DNA of 64,000 nt. Source: Arthrobacter sp. Leaf337 (GTDB lineage Bacteria > Actinomycetota > Actinomycetes > Actinomycetales > Micrococcaceae). The stretch's first letter is position 1; every line of letters starts with the position of its first letter. This document shows, one piece after another, positions 34,588 through 42,296 of this stretch. The notes under the pieces are model-generated. The model had not been told where the DNA came from. It did no database searches and saw only the letters and a list, made by a program, of their open reading frames with translations. Where the stretch lies: contig NZ_LMPC01000001.1 of assembly GCF_001423745.1 (NCBI RefSeq), positions 63,923 to 127,922 of the forward strand, given 5' to 3'. The position numbers and the translations under genes were made by a program.

Positions 34588-35190
34588 CTAGGACAGCCGT
34601 GCGGGCAGCGTCTTCGGCTTGAACGCGGGCCTTGTGGCCTCGTAGGCCGTGATGTCTTCCTCGTGCTGGAGGGTCAGCCCGATGTCGTCCAGGCCCTCCA
34701 GGAGGCGCCAGCGCGTGTAGTCGTCAATCTCGAACGGTGCCACCACATTGCCGCACATCACGGTCTTGGAGACGAGGTCCACGGTCACTTCGGTGCCCGG
34801 GGCGTTCTCCAGCACCTTCCAGATGAGCTCAATGTCATCCTGGGCGAGTTCAGCGGCCAGGAGGCCCTGCTTGCCGGAGTTGCCGCGGAAGATATCGGCG
34901 AACCGGGAGGATAGGACCGTCTTGAAGCCGTAGTCCTTCAGGGCCCACACAGCGTGCTCACGGGAGGATCCGGTGCCGAAGTCGGGCCCGGCTACGAGCA
35001 CGGAGCCGGCGTTGAACGGTGCCTGGTTGAGGATGAAGGCCGGGTCCTTGCGCCAGGCGGCGAAGAGTGCGTCTTCGAAGCCGGTGCGGGTAATGCGCTT
35101 GAGGTATACGGCGGGGATGATCTGGTCGGTGTCCACGTTGCTCTGGCGCAGCGGTACGCCGATCCCGGTGTGGGTGCTGAACTTTTCCAT
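34588..35190 (-). CDS. leuD: 3-isopropylmalate dehydratase small subunit
   Basis: 200 residues from ATG 35190 ([27 protein letters not shown]). Swivel-domain marks: [31 protein letters not shown] and [17 protein letters not shown]. With LeuC it isomerises 2-isopropylmalate to 3-isopropylmalate. It lies 65 nt after leuC in the same operon. A longer frame to 35493 overlaps leuC and is not expected to be used. Confidence 0.96.
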   Translation of the reverse strand: MEKFSTHTGIGVPLRQSNVDTDQIIPAVYLKRITRTGFEDALFAAWRKDPAFILNQAPFNAGSVLVAGPDFGTGSSREHAVWALKDYGFKTVLSSRFADIFRGNSGKQGLLAAELAQDDIELIWKVLENAPGTEVTVDLVSKTVMCGNVVAPFEIDDYTRWRLLEGLDDIGLTLQHEEDITAYEATRPAFKPKTLPARLS

Positions 35191-35255
35191 GGCGGATCCT
35201 TCGGTGCTGGGTGGGTCTGGGCGTCGTCTAAACGGCGTGAACTGGTCGGCGTTAT

Positions 35256-36710
35256 CTAGGCGGCGCTGCTGCGGACGGCGGCGGACTCCGGAGCGGGGTC
35301 CAGGTCCGACGGCGAGCTGAGCGTGCCGCGTACTGCCGTGGCCGCGGCGACCACCGGTGAGACGAGGTGCGTTCGGCCGCCCTTGCCCTGGCGTCCTTCG
35401 AAGTTGCGGTTGGATGTGGAGGCGCAGCGTTCGCCCGGCTCCAGCTGGTCCGGGTTCATGCCCAGGCACATGGAGCAGCCGGCGAAGCGCCATTCGGCAC
35501 CGAAATCCTTGAAGACCTTATCCAGGCCCTCCGCTTCTGCCTCGAGCCGCACCCGCGCCGAGCCGGGAACAACGAGCATCCGGATGTTCGGATCCTTGGT
35601 GCGGCCCCGGACGATGTCCGCCGCCGCCCGCAGGTCCTCCATCCGGGAGTTGGTGCAGGAACCCAGGAAGACCGTGTCCACCCGGATCTCCTTCATCGGG
35701 GTGCCGGCTTCCAGCCCCATGTACTGCAATGCGCGTTCGGCCGCGGCCTTGGCGTTTTCATCGCCGAAGTCCTCCGGCGACGGCACCTTGGAGGACAGCG
35801 AAACGCCCTGGCCGGGGTTCGTCCCCCAGGTCACGAACGGCTCAAGGGTGTCGGCGTCAAGGTCCACCTCGACGTCGAACGTTGCGTCATCCTCGGAGCG
35901 GAGCGTGTTCCAGTATTCGACGGCGGCGTCCCAGTCCGCGCCCTGCGGCGCGTGCGGGCGTCCATACATGTAGTCGTACGTGGTCTGATCCGGAGCAACC
36001 AGGCCTGCGCGGGCGCCGGCTTCGATGGACATGTTGCAGATGGTCATCCGGGCTTCCATGGACAGCGCACGGATCGCCGAGCCGCGGTACTCAAGCACAT
36101 AGCCCTGCCCGCCGCCGGTGCCGATCTTCGCGATGACGGCAAGGATGATGTCCTTCGCCGAAACGCCGGGGCGCAGGGTGCCCTCCACATTGATGGCCAT
36201 GGTCTTGAACGGCTTCAGGGACAGCGTCTGGGTGGCCATGACGTGCTCCACCTCGGAGGTGCCGATGCCCATGGCCAACGCGCCGAAGGCACCGTGCGTG
36301 GACGTGTGCGAGTCGCCGCAGACCACGGTCATGCCGGGCTGGGTGAGGCCAAGCTGGGGACCGACCACGTGAACGATGCCCTGCTCGGCATCGCCGAGCG
36401 AGTGCAGGCGGACGCCGAACTCCTGGCAGTTGTTGCGGAGGGTCTGGATCTGCGTCCGGCTGGTGAGATCGGCGATAGGCTTGTCGATGTCCAGCGTGGG
36501 GGTGTTGTGGTCCTCGGTGGCGATGGTGAGGTCCGGGCGGCGCAACGGGCGGCCCGCCAGGCGGAGTCCTTCGAAGGCCTGCGGCGACGTCACTTCGTGC
36601 ACCAGGTGGAGGTCGATGTAGAGAAGGTCCGGCTGGGCGTTGGCACCTTCGCCGTCGCCTTTGCGCACCACGTGCGCGTCCCAGACTTTCTCGGCCAATG
36701 TCTTTGCCAT
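35256..36710 (-). CDS. leuC: 3-isopropylmalate dehydratase large subunit
   Basis: 484 residues. Two ATGs occur (36716 and 36710); the second is preferred because AAGGGAG lies 6 nt upstream of it and abuts the first. The product starts [20 protein letters not shown]. The aconitase-type 4Fe-4S ligands are in [14 protein letters not shown] and [26 protein letters not shown] and [15 protein letters not shown] are active-site blocks. It is divergent from the IclR regulator and probably repressed by it through the operator at 36782-36820. Confidence 0.96.
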   Translation of the reverse strand: MAKTLAEKVWDAHVVRKGDGEGANAQPDLLYIDLHLVHEVTSPQAFEGLRLAGRPLRRPDLTIATEDHNTPTLDIDKPIADLTSRTQIQTLRNNCQEFGVRLHSLGDAEQGIVHVVGPQLGLTQPGMTVVCGDSHTSTHGAFGALAMGIGTSEVEHVMATQTLSLKPFKTMAINVEGTLRPGVSAKDIILAVIAKIGTGGGQGYVLEYRGSAIRALSMEARMTICNMSIEAGARAGLVAPDQTTYDYMYGRPHAPQGADWDAAVEYWNTLRSEDDATFDVEVDLDADTLEPFVTWGTNPGQGVSLSSKVPSPEDFGDENAKAAAERALQYMGLEAGTPMKEIRVDTVFLGSCTNSRMEDLRAAADIVRGRTKDPNIRMLVVPGSARVRLEAEAEGLDKVFKDFGAEWRFAGCSMCLGMNPDQLEPGERCASTSNRNFEGRQGKGGRTHLVSPVVAAATAVRGTLSSPSDLDPAPESAAVRSSAA

Positions 36711-36781
36711 GGCCATCTCCCTTCACTGCTGTTGGCTGTTTACATCCACTGAACCAGCACGCCCGCGTAATACGCCAGCCA

Positions 36782-36820
36782 AATGATTTGCATCTCAGAT
36801 ATTGAGACGGCAATATCATT
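36782..36820. promoter_or_regulatory. Operator between leuC and the IclR gene (nested inverted repeats)
   Basis: Inner repeat TCTCA-GATAT-TGAGA (36793-36807) lies inside outer arms AATGATTTGC (36782-36791) and GCAATATCATT (36810-36820), complementary but for one indel. On the leuC strand the core reads GTCTCAATAT-CTGAGA. The same GTCTCAATAT occurs upstream of leuB (50079-50088). LtbR/NdgR-type IclR proteins control leuCD and leuB in actinobacteria; binding is inferred. Confidence 0.75.
36788..36816 (+). promoter_or_regulatory. Predicted promoter of the IclR gene (leaderless)
   Basis: TTGCAT (36788-36793), a 17-nt spacer and CAATAT (36811-36816). Transcription starting 7 nt later falls on the ATG at 36823, so the mRNA would be leaderless; no Shine-Dalgarno precedes that ATG. 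The inner operator repeat lies inside the spacer, giving negative autoregulation. Confidence 0.5.
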
Positions 36821-36822
36821 AC

Positions 36823-37542
36823 ATGGACAATTCTAGTGGAGTCGGTGTCATCGATAAAGCGGCCCATGTGCTTGACGCACTTGAGGCCGGTCCCACCACT
36901 CTGGCGCAGCTGGTAGCCGCCACCGGGCTGGCCCGGCCGACCGTACACAGGCTTGCCCTGGCGCTGGTCCACCACCGGCTTGTCAGCCGTGACATCCAGG
37001 GCCGCTTCGTCCTGGGAAGCCGCCTCGTGGAGCTCGCCTCCGCCGCCGGCGAGGACCGGCTGATCGCCTCCGCGGGACCGGTCCTGATGCAGCTGCGCGA
37101 CGCCACCGGCGAAAGCGCCCAGATCTTCCGCCGGCAGGGCGACTGGCGCGTGTGTGTCGCGTCGGCCGAACGCCCCATCGGGCTCCGCGACACCATCCCG
37201 GTGGGTACACAGCTCTCCATGAAGGCCGGCTCCGCCGCCCAGGTGCTGCTGGCCTGGGAAGACCACGACCGGCTGCTCGAAGGACTGCAGGCAGCGCGTT
37301 TCACGCCCACCGTCCTGGCAGGCGTACGACGTCGGGGCTGGGGCCAGAGCCTCGGCGAACGCGAGCCGGGGGTCGCCTCGGTCTCGGCGCCGGTCAGGGG
37401 ACCGTCCGGACGCGTGATTGCCGCCGTCTCCATTTCCGGCCCGATCGAGCGCCTGACCCGCCAGCCCGGCCGGCTGCACGCAGAAGTCGTCTGCAACGCC
37501 GCACGGGTGCTGACCGAGGCGCTCCGCAAGAACAACGACTAA
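36823..37542 (+). CDS. ltbR: IclR-family transcriptional regulator, LtbR/NdgR-like
   Basis: 239 residues from ATG 36823 (MDNSSGVGVIDKAAHVLDAL). The winged helix covers about residues 10-70 (TTLAQLVAATGLARPTVHRLALAL); the effector domain includes VCVASAERPIGLRDTIPVG and a C-terminal SVSAPVRGPSGRVIAAVSISGP. In Corynebacterium the gene divergent from leuCD is LtbR, and in Streptomyces NdgR; it represses leuCD and leuB in response to leucine. Both targets are in this window and carry the shared operator core. The gene symbol is by analogy and position. Confidence 0.82.
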   Translation: MDNSSGVGVIDKAAHVLDALEAGPTTLAQLVAATGLARPTVHRLALALVHHRLVSRDIQGRFVLGSRLVELASAAGEDRLIASAGPVLMQLRDATGESAQIFRRQGDWRVCVASAERPIGLRDTIPVGTQLSMKAGSAAQVLLAWEDHDRLLEGLQAARFTPTVLAGVRRRGWGQSLGEREPGVASVSAPVRGPSGRVIAAVSISGPIERLTRQPGRLHAEVVCNAARVLTEALRKNND

Positions 37543-37555
37543 GTAGGCTGTGCCC

Positions 37556-38101
37556 ATGAACAGCTATGCGGTTTTCCTCCGCGGCATCAACGTGGGCGGC
37601 ATCAACATCAAAATGGCGGACCTCCGCAGTGCGCTGGAGGACCAGGGCTTTGCGGGCGTGAAAACACTGCTGGCCAGCGGCAACGTGGTGCTGGCCAGCG
37701 ATCTCGGCGCTGCGGCGGTCAAGAAAGACGTCGAAGCCTGCCTCCGTGAGGCCTTTGGCTACGACGCCTGGGTGGTGGTGCTGACCGCGGACCGGGTTGC
37801 CGCGCTCGTCGAGGCGTGCCCGTACCCGGCCGAGGACAAGACGACGCACACCTACGTCACGCTGAGTTCGGACACGGCCGTTCTGGACGAGCTGTTCGAG
37901 TCCGGTTCCCGGCTGGACGGTACGCAGCAGCACCGCCTGGGGCCGGAGGCGATGGCTTGGCTGGCTCCCGCGGGCGGCACCCTGGACAGCCCCTTCAGCA
38001 AGCTGTCATCCAAGGCCCGCTACAAATCCACAACCACCACACGCAACCTTCGCACCATGATCAAGGTGCGCGACGCCACGCAGGCATTGGAAGCCCGCTA
38101 G
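37556..38101 (+). CDS. DUF1697 family protein
   Basis: 181 residues from ATG 37556: MNSYAVFLRGINVGGINIKM, then ASGNVVLAS, a conserved DUF1697 core, and the C-terminal KARYKSTTTTRNLRTMIK. DUF1697 proteins are small and of unknown function, common in soil actinobacteria. Its TAG stop overlaps the stop of the convergent GTPase gene in a shared CTAG (38098-38101). Confidence 0.85.
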   Translation: MNSYAVFLRGINVGGINIKMADLRSALEDQGFAGVKTLLASGNVVLASDLGAAAVKKDVEACLREAFGYDAWVVVLTADRVAALVEACPYPAEDKTTHTYVTLSSDTAVLDELFESGSRLDGTQQHRLGPEAMAWLAPAGGTLDSPFSKLSSKARYKSTTTTRNLRTMIKVRDATQALEAR

Positions 38102-39717
38102 TCGCGGCGGGCGGATTTCAGCGCGGCGTTGAAGGACTTCAGCCTGCTGACCTCCACCTCAACCGGCTCAACCACCAGCCTGTCCGCGACGGCAGCCACG
38201 GCCGCCCTGAGCTTCTTCCCGGCCGCGGCGGCCCGCAGCCCGGCAGCGGCGGCCGCCGCAAACTTCCCGGCGAGGGCCAGCACAATGCCAAGCACCACTC
38301 CCCCGGCGATCATCAGTGTGGGAACAGGCCACCCTTCCACCCGGGGAACCTCAGGAACCGGGAGCTGGAGATACGCCAGGCCGGCCAGGATGCCAAGCCA
38401 GCCCAGGCCGCCCAGGGCCGTGACGAGGGCCAGCCACTGGATGACGTTGAACAGTCCCCACCACCACGATTTCCGTCCGGCCATCAGCTCGGTGCCGGCA
38501 ATGGCCTGGTCCAGCGCGTCAGGCAACCGGTCACGGCCTTCACGCGCCGCACTGCGGATGGCAGCCCGCCAGGGCCCCGGGGCCCCGGCACTGGCTGCAT
38601 CCGCGAATTCCCGTACGGCCGCGTCCGTCCTGGCACGTTCCGGAGCCCCCGCCGGCGGCAGCGACGTCCTGTTGACTTCGGAATCGGCTCCCTCCCGGCG
38701 CAGGTTCAGCCGCCGCAGCGGATCGGGCCGGAACCGGACCAGCCAACGGGTCAGCGGCCAGCCGGTGCGTCGGGTGGCTTCCTGCCGGTAGGACCGCGAC
38801 ACAGCGTCCACCACCAGCTGGACGTTGGCGGCAGCCGCGAGCTCATCCGCCAGTTGCGACCGGGTGCCGGCTGTGACACCGGCGGCCTCTCCCGCCCCGG
38901 ATGCCTCAGCAAGCTGCGCCGAGGCCTTGGAAACATCCGCGGCCAGCCGCTGCGACAACGCCTGCCGTTGCACCACGACGTGGCGGATAGCTGCCCGCAC
39001 CTTGTCCACTCCCGCGCCCGTCAGCGCTGAGACGCCGAGGATCCGGACCTTGCCCAGTCCGTCCCGGGCAAGGATGGCTTTGAGGGACTCCAGGACCGGC
39101 TCGACATCCGCGGGCGGAAGCCGGTCGATCTGGTTGAGTACCACCAGCGTGACCGCTCCGTGCGAAGCCAGCGGCGTCAGGAAGTCGTTGTGCACAGCGG
39201 CGTCCGCATATTTCTGGGGGTCCAGCACCCACACCAGGACGTCGACCAATCCCACCATCCGCTGGACGATTTCCCGGTTGGCGGCCTTGGTTGAGTCGAA
39301 ATCGGGCAGGTCCAGCAGGACCAGGCCGGTGGATTCGTCGGCGAACCCCGGCACCGCTGCGGAGTGGTGCCGGCTGCTGACGCCAAGCCAGTCCAGCAGC
39401 GGCTCACTGCCTTCCGCTCCCCAGACACCCGCCAGCGGTTCCGACGTCGTGGGGCGGCGGGCCGCCGCCGTCGCGATTTCCGCGCCGCTGACCGCGTTGA
39501 AGAGCGACGATTTACCGCTGCCCGTCGCGCCGAAGAAGCCCACCACCGTGTGGTCCGAGGACAGCGAACGGCGGGAACTGGCTCGCTCGAGCACCTGGAG
39601 CACTTCGTCCAGGGCCTCGTCCGGCACTACGCCGCCGGCGAGCTCCCGTGCGTCGTTGAGGGCTTCCAGGCGGGAGCCCAGCCGGGAGGCCTCCCTGGTC
39701 CCGCTGTGCCGGCTCAT
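38098..39717 (-). CDS. Dynamin-like GTPase, second of a pair (DynB/YfjP type)
   Basis: 539 residues from ATG 39717, which overlaps the stop of the upstream GTPase gene (ATGA). Motifs: P-loop GATGSGKS (residues 63-70), switch-like DLPDFDS, NQID (G4) and SALTGAG (G5). The C-terminal third has two hydrophobic segments (LFNVIQWLALVTALGGLGWLG..., TLMIAGGVVLGIVLALAGKF). Paired TM-containing GTPases of this kind act in Streptomyces sporulation septation as DynA/DynB. The partner is encoded immediately upstream; membrane remodelling at the septum is inferred. Confidence 0.78.
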   Translation of the reverse strand: MSRHSGTREASRLGSRLEALNDARELAGGVVPDEALDEVLQVLERASSRRSLSSDHTVVGFFGATGSGKSSLFNAVSGAEIATAAARRPTTSEPLAGVWGAEGSEPLLDWLGVSSRHHSAAVPGFADESTGLVLLDLPDFDSTKAANREIVQRMVGLVDVLVWVLDPQKYADAAVHNDFLTPLASHGAVTLVVLNQIDRLPPADVEPVLESLKAILARDGLGKVRILGVSALTGAGVDKVRAAIRHVVVQRQALSQRLAADVSKASAQLAEASGAGEAAGVTAGTRSQLADELAAAANVQLVVDAVSRSYRQEATRRTGWPLTRWLVRFRPDPLRRLNLRREGADSEVNRTSLPPAGAPERARTDAAVREFADAASAGAPGPWRAAIRSAAREGRDRLPDALDQAIAGTELMAGRKSWWWGLFNVIQWLALVTALGGLGWLGILAGLAYLQLPVPEVPRVEGWPVPTLMIAGGVVLGIVLALAGKFAAAAAAGLRAAAAGKKLRAAVAAVADRLVVEPVEVEVSRLKSFNAALKSARRD

Positions 39718-41495
39718 GCTGACTCGGCCAGCCGCTGAAGGGCGCGGGCGTGGCCCGAGAGGACTTCCGGCGAAACGCCCGTGGTGAAGTCCAGGCGGTC
39801 GAGGAAACGCCGCTGTTCGGCCTGCAGCAGCTTGTGGCACCTCGCGTTCAGGTCCTCCCGCGCAGTCTTCGCGAGCCGCCTCACGGCATCCTCGCCAAAG
39901 ACTGCCTCCAGGAGCCGTTGACCGACGACGGCGGTACCGCCCGCCACACCGATCTCCAGTCCGGTGAGGCCGGCCGTCATGGAGAAAACGACGACCATCA
40001 GGGCGGCCCCGAGTCCGTTGACCCCGAAGGAGAGCCACCGGGCCTGGGTCCGCTTGCCCTGGCCTTCCGTGCGGATGAGCTCCATGAGGGCTCCCTGCCA
40101 GGCGCGGATCTCCGCGGCAACCTTCTCCGGGAAACCGGCGCCGGTGCCGGAAAGGTCGTCGGTGCCCAGCAGTTGGCGTCCCGCGGGGTCCGAGCGCCAG
40201 CGTTGGTCAGCGTCCTCAGCCGCAGTGGCGGCTTCGTCAATGATGACCGCCTGCAGTCCGGTCTCAATGGCAGTTTCGACCTTGACCGCCGGGGTCGGCT
40301 CACCGCGGAAGAACGCACCCAAGCGGTCGCGCATGCGCCCGATGTTCTGCTCCAGGACGCGGAAGAACTCCCCGGTGCCCACAAAGTCCTGCCACCGGGC
40401 AAGGACTTCGCCCCGCAGGAGGGCGCCGTCCCGTGTGGCGTCCAGAATCCGGGCCACAGCATCCTGGTAAGCCGTGCCGGCATCCTTGGCCAGGACATCC
40501 CGCGATTGCTGCTGTTCCAGCGAAGCCTGCGCCAGCGCGGCAACGCGGCCGCTGAGCGCACGAACCGTGCCGTTCAGTGTCCGGCGGGCGATGTCCGCCC
40601 TCCCGGCGGAGTCCGCTGCCAGTTCGCGCACCCAGCGTGCCAGGGGCTCCACGGCCCCGTCGGGCAGCATTCCGAGGCCGTCAAGGGTGACCTCCGGAAT
40701 AATGAACAGGCGAGCCGCGCCCAGGCCCTCCCGCTGCAGCATCATCCTCAGGTCCGTGCTGACTTCCGCCTCGGCCGCCGGAGGCACGCGGTCCAGGACC
40801 ACTGCCACCATGATGTCCCTGGAGGCAGCGTCCAGGAGCAGCTTCCAGGGCACGGCGTCGGCATAGCGGTTCGCGGTTGTGACGAATAACCAGAGATCGG
40901 CGGCGGCGAGCAGCTGGCCCGCCAGCTTCCGGTTGTCATCCGAGACGGAGTCGACGTCCGGAGCATCCAGGAGTGCGATTCCTTCCGGCACGGCGGGGTG
41001 CCCCACCAGCACCAGGGACGATATTGATGCGGCGTCCGGCGCGGCTCCGGCCCGGTTGGCGGGCAACAGCGTGTCCACTACCGTGCCCCTGATGCGGCTC
41101 AGGCTCGGCAGAACCCGCTGGTCCTCGAACCAGGCTGCGTCCGCCGGGTGGTGAAGCAGGATCGGCTGCCTGGTGGTCGGCCGGATGGCGCCCGCCCTCG
41201 TGACCGGGTGGCCCACGAGGGCATTGACCAGCGTGGATTTGCCGGCACCGGTGGATCCGCCAACCACCGCCAGCAGCGGGGCGTCCAGGCTGCGGAAGCG
41301 CGGGAGGATGTAGTCGTCCAGCTGTGCCAGCGCGTTCCTGATATCGAGGCGGGCAGCGTCCGCGCCGGGCAGTGCAAGCGGCAGCCGGGCCGCGCCAAGG
41401 TCCGTGCGCACAGCTTCGAGCAGTTCCACGGCCGCGGCCGCCCGCGTGTTTTGCGCGGCAGGTCCCGGGGGCGAACTCTCAGATGGTGACGTCAC
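39714..41495 (-). CDS. Dynamin-like GTPase, first of a pair (DynA type)
   Basis: 593 residues. P-loop GGSTGAGKST (residues 79-88), then THE-like and DAPDVDSVSDDNR (G3), LDRVPPAAEAEV (G4-like). A long helical middle (ALSGRVAALAQASLEQQQSRD...) is followed by a hydrophobic hairpin (FGVNGLGAALMVVVFSMTAGLTGLEIGVAGGTAVVG) that probably inserts in the membrane, and a short tail. It is translationally coupled to the second GTPase. The arrangement and TM hairpins match actinobacterial dynamin-like pairs rather than Era/EngA ribosome GTPases. Confidence 0.78.
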   Translation of the reverse strand: MTSPSESSPPGPAAQNTRAAAAVELLEAVRTDLGAARLPLALPGADAARLDIRNALAQLDDYILPRFRSLDAPLLAVVGGSTGAGKSTLVNALVGHPVTRAGAIRPTTRQPILLHHPADAAWFEDQRVLPSLSRIRGTVVDTLLPANRAGAAPDAASISSLVLVGHPAVPEGIALLDAPDVDSVSDDNRKLAGQLLAAADLWLFVTTANRYADAVPWKLLLDAASRDIMVAVVLDRVPPAAEAEVSTDLRMMLQREGLGAARLFIIPEVTLDGLGMLPDGAVEPLARWVRELAADSAGRADIARRTLNGTVRALSGRVAALAQASLEQQQSRDVLAKDAGTAYQDAVARILDATRDGALLRGEVLARWQDFVGTGEFFRVLEQNIGRMRDRLGAFFRGEPTPAVKVETAIETGLQAVIIDEAATAAEDADQRWRSDPAGRQLLGTDDLSGTGAGFPEKVAAEIRAWQGALMELIRTEGQGKRTQARWLSFGVNGLGAALMVVVFSMTAGLTGLEIGVAGGTAVVGQRLLEAVFGEDAVRRLAKTAREDLNARCHKLLQAEQRRFLDRLDFTTGVSPEVLSGHARALQRLAESA

Positions 41496-41634
41496 AGCTT
41501 CATCATGCCAGTTCAGCGCTGGTCCGGCTTGGGCATCGCCCCGGGAAGTCCCCTCCAGGCGGTCATATCCCCCTCGCGGTTCCAGGGGAAAGGACCATTC
41601 GGCGGGGAATAGCAGGGAAAGTATCCGGGCGCAT

Positions 41635-41668
41635 AAAAACGGCCCCGGGCTGTTGCCCGGGACCGTTT
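41635..41668 (-). terminator. Terminator after tRNA-Glu
   Basis: On the minus strand a 14-bp stem (41637-41650 with 41655-41668, one mismatch) with loop AACA is followed by TTTTTA. It lies directly downstream of the tRNA-Glu 3' end. Confidence 0.85.
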
Positions 41669-41671
41669 CAG

Positions 41672-41747
41672 TGGTGACCCCAGCGGGATTCGAACCCGCG
41701 TTACCGCCGTGAGAGGGCAGCGTACTAGGCCGCTATACGATGGGGCC
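41672..41747 (-). tRNA. tRNA-Glu (anticodon CTC)
   Basis: The complement starts GGCCCCATCGTATAGCGGCC and folds as a cloverleaf: acceptor GGCCCCA/TGGGGTC, anticodon loop CTCTCAC with CTC, T-arm GCGGG-TTCGAAT-CCCGC, discriminator A and an encoded CCA end (41672-41674). The mature body is 41675-41747. Confidence 0.95.
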
Positions 41748-41875
41748 GCGTACTTTCCAGATGACATTTCTGCCATCAGGCTCAGTGATTATTTCACACA
41801 CAAAGCCAGCGTTTCAAATCGGATAAACCGCTTGAAACCCCTGATCTGCCGCATCAAAATGCAACTTTCTCAGAG

Positions 41876-41947
41876 CTGGGATACCAGGACTCGAACCTAG
41901 AATGACGGTACCAGAAACCGTAGTGTTGCCAATTACACCATATCCCA
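41876..41947 (-). tRNA. tRNA-Gln (anticodon CTG)
   Basis: The complement starts TGGGATATGGTGTAATTGGC. Acceptor TGGGATA/TATCCCA, anticodon stem ACGGT/ACCGT around loop TTCTGGT (CTG), T-arm CTAGG-TTCGAGT-CCTGG, discriminator G. CCA is not encoded, unlike the neighbouring tRNA-Glu. No glnS is seen here, fitting the GluRS plus GatCAB route usual in this phylum. Confidence 0.95.
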
Positions 41948-42044
41948 ATGGAACTTTCGGGCTGGACTTTCAGGCCTAAACCTTCGCTCTCAGCGCCTCA
42001 GCACGAGTAATTACTTTACCCGAGAGTTTTGGATGGCACAAATC

Positions 42045-42081
42045 GGGGTCCGACTCCCCTCCCGCCGCACACCCGGACCCC
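42045..42081. repeat. Competing hairpins upstream of the heptad-repeat gene
   Basis: GGGGTCCG (42045-42052) can pair with CGGACCCC (42074-42081) or form a local GGGG-TCCGACT-CCCC hairpin (42045-42059). Near-direct repeats GATGGCAC and GATGGCGCAC flank it. The local hairpin looks like a tRNA T-arm but no tRNA body fits. The 349-nt gap 41948-42296 contains no gene. Confidence 0.5.
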
Positions 42082-42157
42082 TGTGATGGCGCACCCTTCG
42101 GGTCGACCCGCGAGAAAATCCTTGCCATTCCGGGGCAAACAAGTTTACGCTCGGTAA

Positions 42158-42173
42158 GTTACCGCAGAGTAAC
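42158..42173 (+). promoter_or_regulatory. GTTAC-n6-GTAAC direct repeat upstream of the heptad-repeat gene
   Basis: GTTAC-CGCAGA-GTAAC, 11-nt periodic half-sites as used by OmpR-type regulators MtrA and GlnR in actinobacteria. It sits 124 nt before the GTG start of a membrane/envelope protein, consistent with MtrA, but the regulator is not shown. Confidence 0.4.
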
Positions 42174-42296
42174 CAACTCCCCGAAGCCAGCCTGACCGGC
42201 AGTTCTGCGGTCAATTCAGAATGTTAGCTGCATCACGGCTGGACACTTCCGGGGGGCCACACACGTTTCCGCCAGGACCGTCGAGAGGAACCAACC

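Noticed and set aside
42045..42059. A tRNA T-arm and acceptor fragment suggesting a truncated tRNA
   Set aside because: The T-loop is TCC rather than TTC and no 5' acceptor or anticodon arm can be found within 80 nt; kept only as a hairpin finding.
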